64,000 nucleotides of DNA from Lihuaxuella thermophila (GCF_900110165.1 NZ_FOCQ01000007.1:173387-237386), one strand, 5' to 3'. Positions 1-8,815 are shown, numbered from the stretch's first letter. The notes: generated by a model not told the origin, from the sequence alone. Translations and numbers: made by a program.

Positions 1-142
1 CAAGTTTTGCGGCAAGAGAGATAAAAATGATGATCCCCACAAAGGTAGCCAGGAGAAATGCAAAAACCGGCTTTTGTTCTTTGATGACCAGGATCAGAAA
101 CGTAGTGACAAGCCCGAGACCTACCACCTGGATTATTTCCAA
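1..142 (-). CDS. spoIIIAD: Stage III sporulation protein AD, N-terminal part (runs off the window)
   Basis: The first 47 residues are visible and read LEIIQVVGLGLVTTF, then a stretch of hydrophobic residues typical of the membrane protein SpoIIIAD. In the family it is part of the SpoIIIA-SpoIIQ channel between mother cell and forespore. I chose the TTG start at 142 because a GGGAGG ribosome site lies eight bases upstream, inside the short gap after spoIIIAC. The rest of the gene and the remaining spoIIIAE-AH genes lie to the left of the window. The identity also follows from position, directly after spoIIIAA, AB and AC. Confidence 0.85.
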   Translation of the reverse strand, partial: MEIIQVVGLGLVTTFLILVIKEQKPVFAFLLATFVGIIIFISLAAKL

Positions 143-157
143 GCGGACCGCCTCCCA

Positions 158-364
158 TCAGGTGCGAAAAAGAAAGACGTTTTTAATGGTTTGGAACAAA
201 TCCTGAATCAACATGGCGACCATAAACAGGACCACGCCAAATCCGAACAGCGTCACCCAGTGTGCAAAATCCTCTTTGCCCATCTGTTTCAAAACCGTAT
301 GAATCATGGCGACAATGATGCCGATTCCGGCAATTTGGAAAACGGAATCCAAATGATATGGCAT
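158..364 (-). CDS. spoIIIAC: Stage III sporulation protein AC
   Basis: A 68-residue protein, the usual size of SpoIIIAC, with two hydrophobic segments (about residues 8-27 and 38-58) separated by a short charged loop containing KQMGKEDF. It is a small membrane component of the SpoIIIA feeding-tube channel made in the mother cell during engulfment. It sits between spoIIIAB and spoIIIAD, in the conserved order. Nothing in the sequence looks degraded. Confidence 0.92.
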   Translation of the reverse strand: MPYHLDSVFQIAGIGIIVAMIHTVLKQMGKEDFAHWVTLFGFGVVLFMVAMLIQDLFQTIKNVFLFRT

Positions 365-410
365 AATCAGTACCTCCCCCCGCCTACAACAAAGCGCTCC
401 GTTTCTCAGA

Positions 411-929
411 TCAATACATCAAAATGACGATCAATGCGCCGGATAAAACCCCTATCGTTTTATACATTTTTTCATACTTGGCTTGCTCTTCCCGTGCCTT
501 CGCTTCTTCCACTTCGAGATTGGACTGGGCCAGCGCCAGATGATGGAGCTGGTCTTCCCGGTCGGAAATCCCCAGGGTATGACCGAGATCCAGCAAGATC
601 ATTTTCTCCGCTTTGGTCAGCGCGGTCATTTTCCACTCTTGTTCAACAGCGCTTTGAAAACATTCATATGTAGAAGCTCCATCCATTTGCGAAAGATTGC
701 GGGCGCATGCGGCAAACAACCGGGAAACGGGACCCAGCTCTCTGGATGCGATTTGCTGGCATGCCTGGACGAGCGGTCGGGTTCCGTAGCCGATCTCCGT
801 TTCGAGACAGGCCAGTGCAGAACGGAGTTGTCTGATTTGCCGCGGCCGCTGTGCCACATTTCCCGCTAATTGAAATCCGATCAGGGTGGAAGCGATGATG
901 ATCAAACAGGCTCCGATCAATTTGATCAT
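411..929 (-). CDS. spoIIIAB: Stage III sporulation protein AB
   Basis: Starts at ATG 929 (MIKLIGACLIIIASTLIG), giving 172 residues, the normal SpoIIIAB length. An N-terminal membrane segment (about residues 4-22), a helical middle region rich in E, Q and R, and a C-terminal hydrophobic segment ending VLSGALIVILMY match the family, which resembles the GspF/type II secretion platform fold. A ribosome site AAGGTGG precedes the ATG. The open frame extends further upstream to 1097, but that part overlaps spoIIIAA and is not coding. The start overlaps the spoIIIAA stop by four bases, so the two are translationally coupled. Confidence 0.93.
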   Translation of the reverse strand: MIKLIGACLIIIASTLIGFQLAGNVAQRPRQIRQLRSALACLETEIGYGTRPLVQACQQIASRELGPVSRLFAACARNLSQMDGASTYECFQSAVEQEWKMTALTKAEKMILLDLGHTLGISDREDQLHHLALAQSNLEVEEAKAREEQAKYEKMYKTIGVLSGALIVILMY

Positions 930-1912
930 CGGTGTCCCGCCACCTTGGGTCCGAACGGCTCCCTCGCGGGCTCCAGATGTCTCAACATCCGGTCGTAAAC
1001 AGCTTCCACCGTTCCCGGACCATGACGGCGGCTGAGTAATATAATGCGGGAGAATACGCCTTCTTTGACCAGTTCCGCAAGTGTGGGGCGCCGGCAAACT
1101 TCTTCGACCGATTGACCGTGTGCGGTCGCAAACAGATGTACCCCTGCGTAAATCGCCTCATGTACCGCATCGCTGTCTTCTTGTCTGCCGATTTCATCCA
1201 CGACAAGAATCTCAGGAGACATCGAACGGATCATCATCATCATTCCCTCTGCTTTGGGACAACCATCCAAGACATCGGTCCGGGGCCCAACATCATGTTG
1301 CGGCACGCCGTCCACACAACCTGCGATTTCTGACCGCTCGTCGACGATTCCCACTTTGTGCGAACGGTAACCTTCCCCACCCGTACTCGCCAAGCGCGCC
1401 AAGTCGCGAATCAACGTGGTTTTGCCGCATTGAGGGGGTGAGACGATGAGAACGTTTTCCGCTTGATCCCCACGCAGGACATATGGAATGAGCGATTCGC
1501 CAACCCCCTTTACCTGGCGGGCAATGCGAACGTTGAAGCCCGTAATATCCCGGAGATGTTTGACTTGTCCTCGATCCACCACCACCTTGCCCACCAGGCC
1601 GACCCGATGCCCTCCCTTCACGGTTACATACCCCCGGCGCAGTTCTTCCTCCATGGCATACAAAGAGTGATTGCTGATCAAGTTCAGCATTTTGATGCAA
1701 TCATCCTTGGTCGGAATCATACTGTCCTTGGGCTGCTGACTGAGCAGGCAATTGCGGCTGACAAACCAGGATTGCTCCGAGGTGATCACTTCCAACGGGC
1801 GATCCTGCCTCACACGAATCTCTTCCAAACAGCCGAGAATGGTACGCGGCAGAGACTGGATCAATTCCCGGATGGAGAGAGGGAGAATCTGGTAAACAGG
1901 CTTGATTGACAT
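926..1912 (-). CDS. spoIIIAA: Stage III sporulation protein AA, ATPase of the SpoIIIA channel
   Basis: A 328-residue secretion-type ATPase. The Walker A motif PPQCGKTT is at about residues 159-166 and is followed by a conserved VGIVDERSEIAG block, both typical of SpoIIIAA, which powers the mother cell-forespore channel. The frame is open from 1951, but I chose ATG 1912: it has GGGAGGTG a few bases upstream, and the sigma-E type -10 element (1951-1958) overlaps the more upstream ATG, so the longer form could not be made from that promoter. First gene of the spoIIIA operon. Confidence 0.93.
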   Translation of the reverse strand: MSIKPVYQILPLSIRELIQSLPRTILGCLEEIRVRQDRPLEVITSEQSWFVSRNCLLSQQPKDSMIPTKDDCIKMLNLISNHSLYAMEEELRRGYVTVKGGHRVGLVGKVVVDRGQVKHLRDITGFNVRIARQVKGVGESLIPYVLRGDQAENVLIVSPPQCGKTTLIRDLARLASTGGEGYRSHKVGIVDERSEIAGCVDGVPQHDVGPRTDVLDGCPKAEGMMMMIRSMSPEILVVDEIGRQEDSDAVHEAIYAGVHLFATAHGQSVEEVCRRPTLAELVKEGVFSRIILLSRRHGPGTVEAVYDRMLRHLEPAREPFGPKVAGHR

Positions 1913-1950
1913 GGAGCACCTCCCGTCGCACATAAATTCTTTTACTCCCA

Positions 1951-1978
1951 TACATATGTGGACTTGTTCCTAATATGA
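1951..1978 (-). promoter_or_regulatory. Sigma-E type promoter for the spoIIIA operon
   Basis: Read on the minus strand, TCATATT (1978-1972) is followed after 13 bases by CATATGTA (1958-1951). This fits the sigma-E pattern of an ATA-containing -35 and a CATA--T -10. The spoIIIA operon is known to be sigma-E dependent in B. subtilis. The transcript would begin near 1944. Confidence 0.6.
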
Positions 1979-2084
1979 CAAGCTGACGCTCATCCATGGT
2001 CCAAGATCGCACAATAACAAATGCCGAATCAGACGGAGTGCATGAGACCTGACGGATGAGTCTTCCGGCGCCAACCACTTAAAC

Positions 2085-2113
2085 AGAAAAAAGAGCGGCT
2101 GCTCTCCGCTCTT
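2085..2113 (-). terminator. Rho-independent terminator
   Basis: On the minus strand AAGAGCGG and CCGCTCTT form an eight-base-pair stem with a seven-base loop, followed by a T run. It overlaps the stop codon of the zinc-ribbon gene and separates it from spoIIIAA. Confidence 0.8.
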
Positions 2114-2528
2114 AAATTCCTTCTCCATCTTCAACTGTGTCGTTTTCTTCCTGGTCTGACACATCCTCTATGTCCAAGACCGTATGACACTTGGGACATA
2201 AAAGTTCCATCGTTTCATCTTCCACGTCAGCGGAATCGACGAGTACGTGTTCACCGCATTCGGGACAAATGAGTTCCAGCATCTCTTCTTCATCTTCATA
2301 AGCAACCAGTTCAAGGTCATTCAGATCGTCATCAATCGCCTCTACATATTCTTCCAGTTCCAGTTGGCGCTTATCCATTTGCTGCGTCGCTTCGATCAGT
2401 TCATCGATGATATCGACCAACCGCCCCAACGCTTTTTGCTCTATGCTGTCCTGCTTCTGAGTTCCTTCAAGCAATCCTTGAATATAAGCTAATTCTCTTC
2501 TCAGACGCTCATACATGCCACTCGCCAT
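2112..2528 (-). CDS. CD1247 N-terminal domain-type protein with zinc ribbon
   Basis: 138 residues. The N-terminal half (about 1-70) is a helical, acidic segment starting MYERLRRELAYIQGLLEG, which I recognise as the so-called CD1247 N-terminal domain of Firmicutes proteins of unknown function. The C-terminal half has two CPxC motifs (CPEC near residue 88 and CPKC near residue 115), together a four-cysteine zinc ribbon. It lies just upstream of spoIIIAA, where B. subtilis has yqhV. The function is unknown; the acidic coiled region and zinc ribbon suggest a regulatory or scaffold role, but this is a guess. A terminator sits at its end. Confidence 0.8.
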   Translation of the reverse strand: MASGMYERLRRELAYIQGLLEGTQKQDSIEQKALGRLVDIIDELIEATQQMDKRQLELEEYVEAIDDDLNDLELVAYEDEEEMLELICPECGEHVLVDSADVEDETMELLCPKCHTVLDIEDVSDQEENDTVEDGEGI

Positions 2529-2661
2529 CCTCTCTGATTCGATCTTGTAAGGTTATTGTCGCCACGCGGTTCACCTCTCATTCTTCGCAATAATTGGCTC
2601 GATAGGAAATGACTTGTCAGGGCATCCTAAGTATGACACAAGGATCCAAGAGGTGAAATAG

Positions 2662-3939
2662 ATGGCAGCAACCACACAAGCAAAACCAGAACAGGAAAAG
2701 CCGAAGACTTCCGCTCTTATCACCTTAACTTCCATTCCACTGATCATGGTGCTGGGGAACTCCATGCTGATTCCCGTTCTGCCCACGGCAAGTTCTGTAT
2801 TGGGCGTGACGTCTTTTCAAGTCAGTCTGTTAATTACCCTCTTCTCAATTCCCGCCGCCATCGTGATCCCCATCGCCGGGATCTTATCTGACCGCATCGG
2901 TCGCAAAAAAGTGATTGCGATCAGCCTGCTTTTGTACGGACTGGGAGGACTCTTGGCAGGAATCGCTTCCGTTTGGAAAGGAGGATCCTACGGGTTTTTG
3001 CTCGCAGCGCGGATTATCCAAGGGATTGGCGCGGCCGGCACGGCACCCATCGCCATGGTTTTGGTCAGCGATTTATACACCAAAGAACAAAGAAGCAAAG
3101 CTTTGGGTATTATCGAGGCATCCAACGCCATGGGGAAAGTTCTGAGCCCCATCCTGGGATCACTCATTGCCCTGATTACCTGGTATGCGATGTTTTTCGC
3201 CTTCCCTCTCCTGTGCATACCCGCTGCGATTGCGCTCTGGCTTCTCATTAAAGAACCGGCAGCCAAGCAAGAACCGCCGCCGCTCAGCCAGTATAAAGAG
3301 CACATCAAGAAGATTTTTGCCCGGCAGGGCAAATGGCTGACGGTCGCTTTTTTTGCCGGAGCGATCACGATGTTCACCATGTTTGGGGTATTGTTTCACC
3401 TGTCCGATTTCCTGGAAAAGACATACAAAATAGATGGGGTCATCAAAGGCTTTATCCTGGCTATTCCTCTTCTTGCCCTTTGTTTGACCGCTTATTTTAC
3501 AGGAGCCCATGTCAAAGAAAAAACGAACCAGATGAAAAAATTGATCATGACCGGGCTGATCACTTCCGCCCTGGCCATTGGAGTCGTTCCCTGGATCGAT
3601 AATGCCATTCTGCTCATCACCGTCTCTTTTTTCATGGGAATTGGAAGCGGATTGATCCTTCCCTGTCTCAATACACTGATCACATCCGCAGTTGGGATGC
3701 AGGAACGGGGGATCATCACCTCCCTGTACGGAAGTGTTCGCTTTTTCGGAGTCGCTCTCGGCCCCCCCGTATTCGGAGCGCTTGCCAACCGGCCTTTTCT
3801 CCTTTTTCTCGGTACGGGCGTCTTATTAGCAATTGCTTTTGTTTTGGCCATGATCTTTATCCAACGTCCGCAACGCTTGCGCGGAAAAGACGGAAGAACA
3901 CGCCTCTTGATTCGAAAAAGAAGATTGCATCCGGCATGA
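2662..3939 (+). CDS. MFS transporter, DHA1-type exporter
   Basis: 425 residues with about 12 hydrophobic segments. The signature GILSDRIGRKK between the second and third segments is the conserved MFS loop motif, and the early Pro/Gly-rich helices (LGNSMLIPVLP) match the DHA1 drug/proton antiporter group. The start follows an AGAGGTG ribosome site. The substrate cannot be read from sequence. It is followed after 66 bases by comA on the same strand, so it might export a sulfonate or simply be a drug exporter; both are open. The C-terminus is basic (RLRGKDGRTRLLIRKRR). Confidence 0.9.
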   Translation: MAATTQAKPEQEKPKTSALITLTSIPLIMVLGNSMLIPVLPTASSVLGVTSFQVSLLITLFSIPAAIVIPIAGILSDRIGRKKVIAISLLLYGLGGLLAGIASVWKGGSYGFLLAARIIQGIGAAGTAPIAMVLVSDLYTKEQRSKALGIIEASNAMGKVLSPILGSLIALITWYAMFFAFPLLCIPAAIALWLLIKEPAAKQEPPPLSQYKEHIKKIFARQGKWLTVAFFAGAITMFTMFGVLFHLSDFLEKTYKIDGVIKGFILAIPLLALCLTAYFTGAHVKEKTNQMKKLIMTGLITSALAIGVVPWIDNAILLITVSFFMGIGSGLILPCLNTLITSAVGMQERGIITSLYGSVRFFGVALGPPVFGALANRPFLLFLGTGVLLAIAFVLAMIFIQRPQRLRGKDGRTRLLIRKRRLHPA

Positions 3940-4005
3940 ACCCAGCGGCTCTTTCCCGCATATAAATATCTCTGTAAGATGTCTAGCGGGAGAGGGGCGA
4001 ATTGA

Positions 4006-4803
4006 ATGGAATCCACTTCAACCATGATTTGGAACAGAAAGTTGATCGATCCTTCCAAAGAACGGATGGAAAAGCCTCGTACTCGTGGATGCACCATGGT
4101 GATGGATAAAGGAACGGGCTTGATCGCTTTCCGTGATACCCTTGAACTTGCCGGAGCATACATCGACTTTATCAAACTGGGTTTTGGAACGGCCGTACTG
4201 ACTCCCGGTGCGGTGTTGCGGGAAAAGATCATCCTTTGTAAACAACATCAAGTGAACCTATATCCGGGAGGAACCTTTTTTGAAATTGCAGTAGCACAAA
4301 ATTGTCTCCATTCCTATTTTCGAACTCTGAAAGAACTTCAGTTTGAATGGGTGGAAATCTCTGACGGGACCATTGATTTATCACGCCAGGACAGGGAGAA
4401 AGCGATTCGTGAGGCCATCGAATGGGGGTTTCGGGTCATTACAGAGGTCGGAAAAAAGACCGCAGGATCGGTTGCCACCATTCCCGAGCTCCTATCCACT
4501 TATGAACACGATGTCAAAGCCGGGGCCATTTACATCATTGTGGAAGGAAGGGAAAACGGACAAAACATAGGAATCTACGATGACCGCGGAGAAGTGAACA
4601 GCCGATATGTGATGGATGTGTTAAAAGAAGTGGATCCGGACCGAATCATCTGGGAGACGCCACAAAAACACCAACAGATTCAAATTCTGCAATTAGTTGG
4701 CTGCAATGCCAATTTAGGCAATATCCCTGTTCACGAAATTCTTTCCGTCGAATCGTTACGACGCGGACTGCGTTCCGATACTTTTTGTTTTTGGAACCGT
4801 TGA
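4006..4803 (+). CDS. comA: Phosphosulfolactate synthase
   Basis: 265 residues of the ComA family. The enzyme adds sulfite to phosphoenolpyruvate to give (R)-2-phospho-3-sulfolactate. In methanogens this is the first step of coenzyme M synthesis; in Bacillus relatives (YitD) it serves 3-sulfolactate formation in spores. Visible family stretches include PRTRGCTMVMDKG, the barrel segment DFIKLGFGTA, LYPGGTFFEIA and the acidic VEISDGTIDL. ATG 4006 has GAGAGGGG upstream. The later pathway genes (comB, comC) are not in the window. A CATATAAATA element about 40 bases upstream may be a mother-cell sigma factor -10, but this is weak. Confidence 0.9.
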   Translation: MESTSTMIWNRKLIDPSKERMEKPRTRGCTMVMDKGTGLIAFRDTLELAGAYIDFIKLGFGTAVLTPGAVLREKIILCKQHQVNLYPGGTFFEIAVAQNCLHSYFRTLKELQFEWVEISDGTIDLSRQDREKAIREAIEWGFRVITEVGKKTAGSVATIPELLSTYEHDVKAGAIYIIVEGRENGQNIGIYDDRGEVNSRYVMDVLKEVDPDRIIWETPQKHQQIQILQLVGCNANLGNIPVHEILSVESLRRGLRSDTFCFWNR

Positions 4804-4892
4804 AAGTGAGGCACTTGCAAAAATATCTACTATTTTCCCTCTTCCCTTCATAGAGTGGTACAAACACTCTTCGGACAGGGGATGCACATTTC

Positions 4893-5348
4893 ATGAATCC
4901 TGATCTGTTGCTCGTCATCCTCATCGTAATCGGAATTATCGGGCGATCACCATTAATCGCTACAGCAGCCAGCCTGTTGCTCATCCTGAAACTGATTCAC
5001 CTGGAGCGTTTTTTTCCGTCTGTGGAACGGCGGGGATTGGAATTTGGCCTTCTTTTTTTAACCATTTCTGTTTTAGTGCCGTTCGCTTCAGGTAAAATTA
5101 ACTACAAAGATGTATTGTCCATTTTTACTTCTGTTCCCGGGGTCCTGGCTTTAATCGGCGGAGCATTGGCTACATACATGAACGGAAAAGGGCTTGACCT
5201 GCTGAAAGTGGACCCCCAACTCATTGTGGGATTAGTAATCGGATCCATTTTTGGCATTCTTTTCTTAAGGGGTATTCCCGTCGGGCCACTGATGGCAGCA
5301 GGCATCACGGCTTTTTTGCTCAAACTGTTTCATACGTGGTGGAACTGA
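4893..5348 (+). CDS. DUF441 family membrane protein
   Basis: 151 residues with four or five hydrophobic segments (about 5-30, 48-64, 80-98, 107-125, 131-147). The order of glycine-rich helices ([16 protein letters not shown] near the start, [15 protein letters not shown] near the end) matches DUF441, the YtwI/YeaL family of unknown function. It follows comA on the same strand with an 89-base gap and ends in a strong terminator, so it may be co-transcribed with comA. Confidence 0.8.
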   Translation: MNPDLLLVILIVIGIIGRSPLIATAASLLLILKLIHLERFFPSVERRGLEFGLLFLTISVLVPFASGKINYKDVLSIFTSVPGVLALIGGALATYMNGKGLDLLKVDPQLIVGLVIGSIFGILFLRGIPVGPLMAAGITAFLLKLFHTWWN

Positions 5349-5386
5349 AAAACAGGGTCATCTTTCAAAGACGACCCTGTTTTTTG
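5348..5386. terminator. Bidirectional terminator
   Basis: ACAGGGTC (5352-5359) pairs with GACCCTGT (5373-5380), extended by A and T runs on both sides. It lies exactly between two convergent genes (DUF441 and the lipid kinase) and can serve both. Confidence 0.9.
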
Positions 5387-6256
5387 TTATAACACGCATA
5401 AAGATTGCGGACGAACCCGGATGGATAAAGGAGTCCTGCCAATGACTTCCCCATCGGCATGGACAACCAGGGGAGCTTCGGAATCGATGGTAATCTCCTT
5501 TCCGCGGAGCAGGGTCACAGAAGGATGGTTCACATGCTTCCCTTTGTAGACGGACGGAAACATTTTTAAAAATTGGGCATGTTTCAGATTATGAACACAG
5601 CAAATATCGAGCCATCCGTCATCGTTTTTCGCGTCGGGACAAATCTTCATCCCGCCTCCGTAATAAGGATTGTTCGTCACGGCAATCAACCACAATCCTT
5701 GATATTCACAGCGTTTACCGTCTATGAGCAGAGAGACCGAAGCCGGGCGAAACCGGGTGAGAACTTGAACTGCTCCAAAAAAATAGATGGAGCGGCCTGC
5801 CCATCGTTTGAAAGGGGAATGGTTGACCGTATCGGCCACTTTCGCGTCAAACCCGACCCCGGCGAATCCGATCATCATCCGTTCGCCGATTTCCGCGGTA
5901 TCCACGCGGCGCACCTGATGATCCAATACCCGCTGTAAAGCTTGTTCCGGATCAGAGGGGATGTTTTGTGCCAAAGCGAAATCGTTTCCTGATCCGGCCG
6001 GGATATATCCCATGGGGATCTCTGTGCCTGCCAACCCGTTTCCCACTTCATTGACGGTTCCGTCTCCCCCGATCGCCACCACCGCCTGTACATTTGACCG
6101 GGCAGCGGATTCGGCGATTTCAGCAGCGTGACCCGGCCCTTTGGTAAACTCCACCTGATAAGGAATATTCCGCTCTTCCAACAAGCGTTGCACCTGGAGC
6201 CAAATTTTTCGTCCACGCCCGTTACCGGAAACCGAATTTACGATAAACACTCTCAC
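5387..6256 (-). CDS. Diacylglycerol kinase-family lipid kinase (YegS/DagK type)
   Basis: 289 residues. The catalytic glycine-rich motif GGDGTVNE is at about 63-70, followed by PAGSGNDFA, both diagnostic of the DAGK catalytic domain that phosphorylates diacylglycerol or sphingoid-like lipids at the membrane. The C-terminal beta domain includes NNPYYGGGMKICPDA, common in the YtlR/BmrU type. GTG 6256 has AAGGAGAAT upstream. The substrate is inferred from family only. Confidence 0.88.
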   Translation of the reverse strand: MRVFIVNSVSGNGRGRKIWLQVQRLLEERNIPYQVEFTKGPGHAAEIAESAARSNVQAVVAIGGDGTVNEVGNGLAGTEIPMGYIPAGSGNDFALAQNIPSDPEQALQRVLDHQVRRVDTAEIGERMMIGFAGVGFDAKVADTVNHSPFKRWAGRSIYFFGAVQVLTRFRPASVSLLIDGKRCEYQGLWLIAVTNNPYYGGGMKICPDAKNDDGWLDICCVHNLKHAQFLKMFPSVYKGKHVNHPSVTLLRGKEITIDSEAPLVVHADGEVIGRTPLSIRVRPQSLCVL

Positions 6257-6370
6257 AACCCATTCTCCTTCGCCTGCTCAAACCCTGATCTTTAGGATCA
6301 CGTGGAGCGGTTTTCGCTATTCATATGTGGGCAGATATATGAAAATGATAAACTCCTCCCGTGAGCGGTT

Positions 6371-7195
6371 TTATCCATTTTCACGTCCGACAGGAAGGCC
6401 TTCCATATTTTTGGCGGCAGAGGTATTCCGATCGATCTTCCGATACATTTTCTTCGCCACCCACAGATACATTCCCGGCACCCAATCGCGCAGCTTCATC
6501 GATAAGCTCATTCCGCGGGGGATCACCTTGATCCGCTTCGGGCGATCCATCAATTGGATGGCATGTCTGGCCACGGTTTCCACGTCAATCAATTGGCGGG
6601 CGATCGGACCCGGGAACAATCGGGAAGGATCTTCCCCTTTGAAAAACGGGGTTTGCACCGGTCCCGGACACAAAACGGAAACCTGAACCCGGGGAGAATA
6701 CTCGAGAGAGAGCGACTCTGAAAAGCCGACCAGCGCAAATTTGGAAGCCGCATAGGGAGCAAGGTTGGGGATGCCTGTGAGTCCGGCTACGGAAGCGATA
6801 TTGATAATGCGCCCCCCTCCTTGCTTGAGCATGTGGGGCAAAACAGTACAGGTCAAGCGGACGGCTCCCAAATAGTTGGTGTCAATCATGCCGATGTAAT
6901 CTTCAATGGGGATGTCGAGGGATCCCCCAAAACGCCCGTATCCCGCATTGTTGACGAGCACGTCGATCCGGCCGTAGCGGTCGATGATCTGATCGACCAT
7001 GCTGCTGACTTGTTCCAAGCTCGTGACATCACAGGGAAAAATGTCAGCCTGTTTCAGTTCGTTTTTCAATGCCTCCAGAGCCTCTCGGTTACGGGCAGCG
7101 AGGAGGGGAAAATCTCCTCTCTGCACCAATTGGCGGGCAAGTTCCCGCCCGATCCCGCTGGAAGCACCTGTAAGGAGAACAATTCGCCGATTCAT
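6371..7195 (-). CDS. Short-chain dehydrogenase/reductase (YqjQ-like)
   Basis: 274 residues, a classical SDR. The cofactor motif TGASSGIG is at 9-16, NNAG at 83-86, and the catalytic Ser136, Tyr149 and Lys153 (in YAASK) are all present. The C-terminal extension after about 215 is longer than the minimal fold and carries basic and aromatic residues, as in the YqjQ/DltE-like group that may act on lipid substrates. It lies 13 bases before the stop of the upstream aldolase-like gene, so the two are probably co-transcribed. The substrate is unknown. Confidence 0.88.
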   Translation of the reverse strand: MNRRIVLLTGASSGIGRELARQLVQRGDFPLLAARNREALEALKNELKQADIFPCDVTSLEQVSSMVDQIIDRYGRIDVLVNNAGYGRFGGSLDIPIEDYIGMIDTNYLGAVRLTCTVLPHMLKQGGGRIINIASVAGLTGIPNLAPYAASKFALVGFSESLSLEYSPRVQVSVLCPGPVQTPFFKGEDPSRLFPGPIARQLIDVETVARHAIQLMDRPKRIKVIPRGMSLSMKLRDWVPGMYLWVAKKMYRKIDRNTSAAKNMEGLPVGRENG

Positions 7196-7208
7196 GTGTC
7201 ATCCCTCG

Positions 7209-8297
7209 TCAGGACATGGGGACTTGCGGTATAATCCGTCCCTCAATCCGTTCAAATATATCATCCAAGTCCCGGCCGGTAATGGTCAGACCATGGTTTT
7301 TCAGCCCCACAACCGCCCGCGCGGGATCATCCGCTCTTCTGATCTGTTCCGCTACCGCTTCAGCCAATTGGATCGTGCCGCACGGGTAATTGATTTCCGT
7401 TGAAGGAATCCCTTCCATCCAGGCGTGAATATGGACGATGGCACCCACTTCGGGATGTTCATTGTAGATCATCCAGTGTTCAATCGCATCAACGGAAGCC
7501 CGTTTGGGCTGCACATGCGGCGGAACGCTGATCTCCATGGCAGGGCTTTTGTCATCAAATCCTTTAATCATTAAAATGTCCCGGCCGATCTCTTTCAAAC
7601 GGGCCTTATTTACCCCGCTGGCGCTCATCCAAAACTGGTTTCCATGCTTGCGTGCGCTCAAATTGCCGTAACTCAGCCCGCCAATTCCGTAGAGCCTTTG
7701 AATATGGCGAAGATCTTGAGGAGGTAATAATTGGTCAATCGGAAACGGAGTGGGGAGCAAATTCATCTCATCCAGCTTTTTGCCGGCGCGGTACATACTT
7801 TCCGTCACTTCGTCTCCTTCCCATAATTCTTCGGGAAGATCCGGAATGAACCGATTGTCGATCACCAATTTGGAAGTGGCCAGCGGCCGTAATCTTTCAA
7901 ATACGTAGGAGAAATAACGTTCATCCGATTCATTCATGGGTACTGTGTAACATCCTTGTTCCAGGGTGATGAAATAGGTCTTGGGCTGCTCTCCGGAACG
8001 GTCCAAATAAATCATCATATTTCCCAGGGACCGCACAAGGATGGGGTATCCTGTATGTAAAATGCTTTCCGCTTTTTTGTCATTTTCGGTTACCGTTACG
8101 ACAAATGTTCCTTTTCCTTTACGGCGGTAATGCTCCGGATGATCCGGATCAACAAAATTAAACACGAGTTGCAGTTCAGGATTGGTTTCTGAATCCAGCG
8201 TGTAACCGTTGGCTTCCATTACTTTTTGAATCCCCGAAGCAAAGCGCTCCAGTGTCAGGGTTCTTCGCCGATCACCAACCATTGAAAACATAACCAT
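7209..8297 (-). CDS. Class II aldolase/adducin-family protein
   Basis: The C-terminal half (from about residue 160) is a class II aldolase/adducin fold: GGLSYGNLSAR, a serine-containing SASGVNK loop, then AIVHIHAWMEGIP and LKNHGLTITG with histidines in the metal-site positions. The N-terminal 150 residues form a separate domain I cannot name; it is seen in similar long Bacillales proteins. The frame is open to 8342 with a TTG start lacking a ribosome site. I chose ATG 8297, which has AAAGGGTG eight bases upstream, giving 362 residues. Likely a sugar-phosphate aldolase or epimerase; the exact substrate is unknown. Confidence 0.8.
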   Translation of the reverse strand: MVMFSMVGDRRRTLTLERFASGIQKVMEANGYTLDSETNPELQLVFNFVDPDHPEHYRRKGKGTFVVTVTENDKKAESILHTGYPILVRSLGNMMIYLDRSGEQPKTYFITLEQGCYTVPMNESDERYFSYVFERLRPLATSKLVIDNRFIPDLPEELWEGDEVTESMYRAGKKLDEMNLLPTPFPIDQLLPPQDLRHIQRLYGIGGLSYGNLSARKHGNQFWMSASGVNKARLKEIGRDILMIKGFDDKSPAMEISVPPHVQPKRASVDAIEHWMIYNEHPEVGAIVHIHAWMEGIPSTEINYPCGTIQLAEAVAEQIRRADDPARAVVGLKNHGLTITGRDLDDIFERIEGRIIPQVPMS

Positions 8298-8473
8298 CAA
8301 CCATTCACCCTTTCTCGATATCGACAAGTTTATTTTTTCCAATCAAGGAGATTTTATTAATCTTTTCCAACCACCCCCCTGAGCATACTTGCAAACGGAT
8401 CGCATCAAAAGCAGTCCTGTCCGGCTTCCATCCAAATGGAATGAACTTTCTCGTCCGGACCCTCCCGCATCAA

Positions 8474-8502
8474 GAATATTTATTTCAACCCTGTACAGAA
8501 TA
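8474..8502 (+). promoter_or_regulatory. Possible sigma-G/F type promoter
   Basis: GAATA (8474-8478) and CAGAATA (8496-8502) are 17 bases apart, close to the forespore pattern of GNATR and CATNNTA with one mismatch in the -10. It stands about 40 bases upstream of the DUF1657 gene, whose relatives lie in the spore cluster at 14-18 kb. Confidence 0.35.
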
Positions 8503-8544
8503 ACTCGTGTCAATACCCTATTTACTTTAAAGGAGTTGAACGGC

Positions 8545-8751
8545 ATGACCGTCGGAACAAAAATCCAACAAACCGTTGCCAGTGCAGAAAGCGTAGCCGC
8601 TAACCTGAGAGCTTTTGCTCTGGACACCAATAACCAACAAGCGAAACAAATGTTCAACCAACTGGCGCAAAATATGGACTCCATCATTCAACAATTAAAA
8701 AGCAGAGAGCAACAAATCATGGCTGAAGAACCGCAGTTTAAACAACAATAA
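8545..8751 (+). CDS. Stand-alone DUF1657 small protein
   Basis: 68 residues, starting MTVGTKIQQTVASAES after an AAAGGAG ribosome site; the frame opens further upstream, but that part is non-coding. Predicted helical hairpin. It shares the pattern of a Leu/Phe-(A/S)-L-(D/E)-T-(D/N)-N-Q-(Q/K)-A-K-Q-M core with the C-terminal tail of the DUF421 fusion at 16581-17435 and with the small protein at 17454-17660, and ends EEPQFKQQ, compare EEPQFKGF there. DUF1657 proteins accompany DUF421 and spoVA genes in spore formers. Their molecular role is not known. Confidence 0.85.
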   Translation: MTVGTKIQQTVASAESVAANLRAFALDTNNQQAKQMFNQLAQNMDSIIQQLKSREQQIMAEEPQFKQQ

Positions 8752-8815
8752 TCAGGAATTCATTTTTGCTCCTTTCAAAAGTCCCGTACCATTCGGTGCG
8801 AGAGGCTTGATGAGA

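Noticed and set aside
411..1097. A longer 228-residue form of SpoIIIAB
   Set aside because: The added N-terminus overlaps spoIIIAA and is not like the family; the ATG at 929 has the ribosome site.
8343..8687. A 114-residue minus-strand open frame
   Set aside because: It is the shadow of the DUF1657 gene and its leader; no ribosome site and no family pattern.
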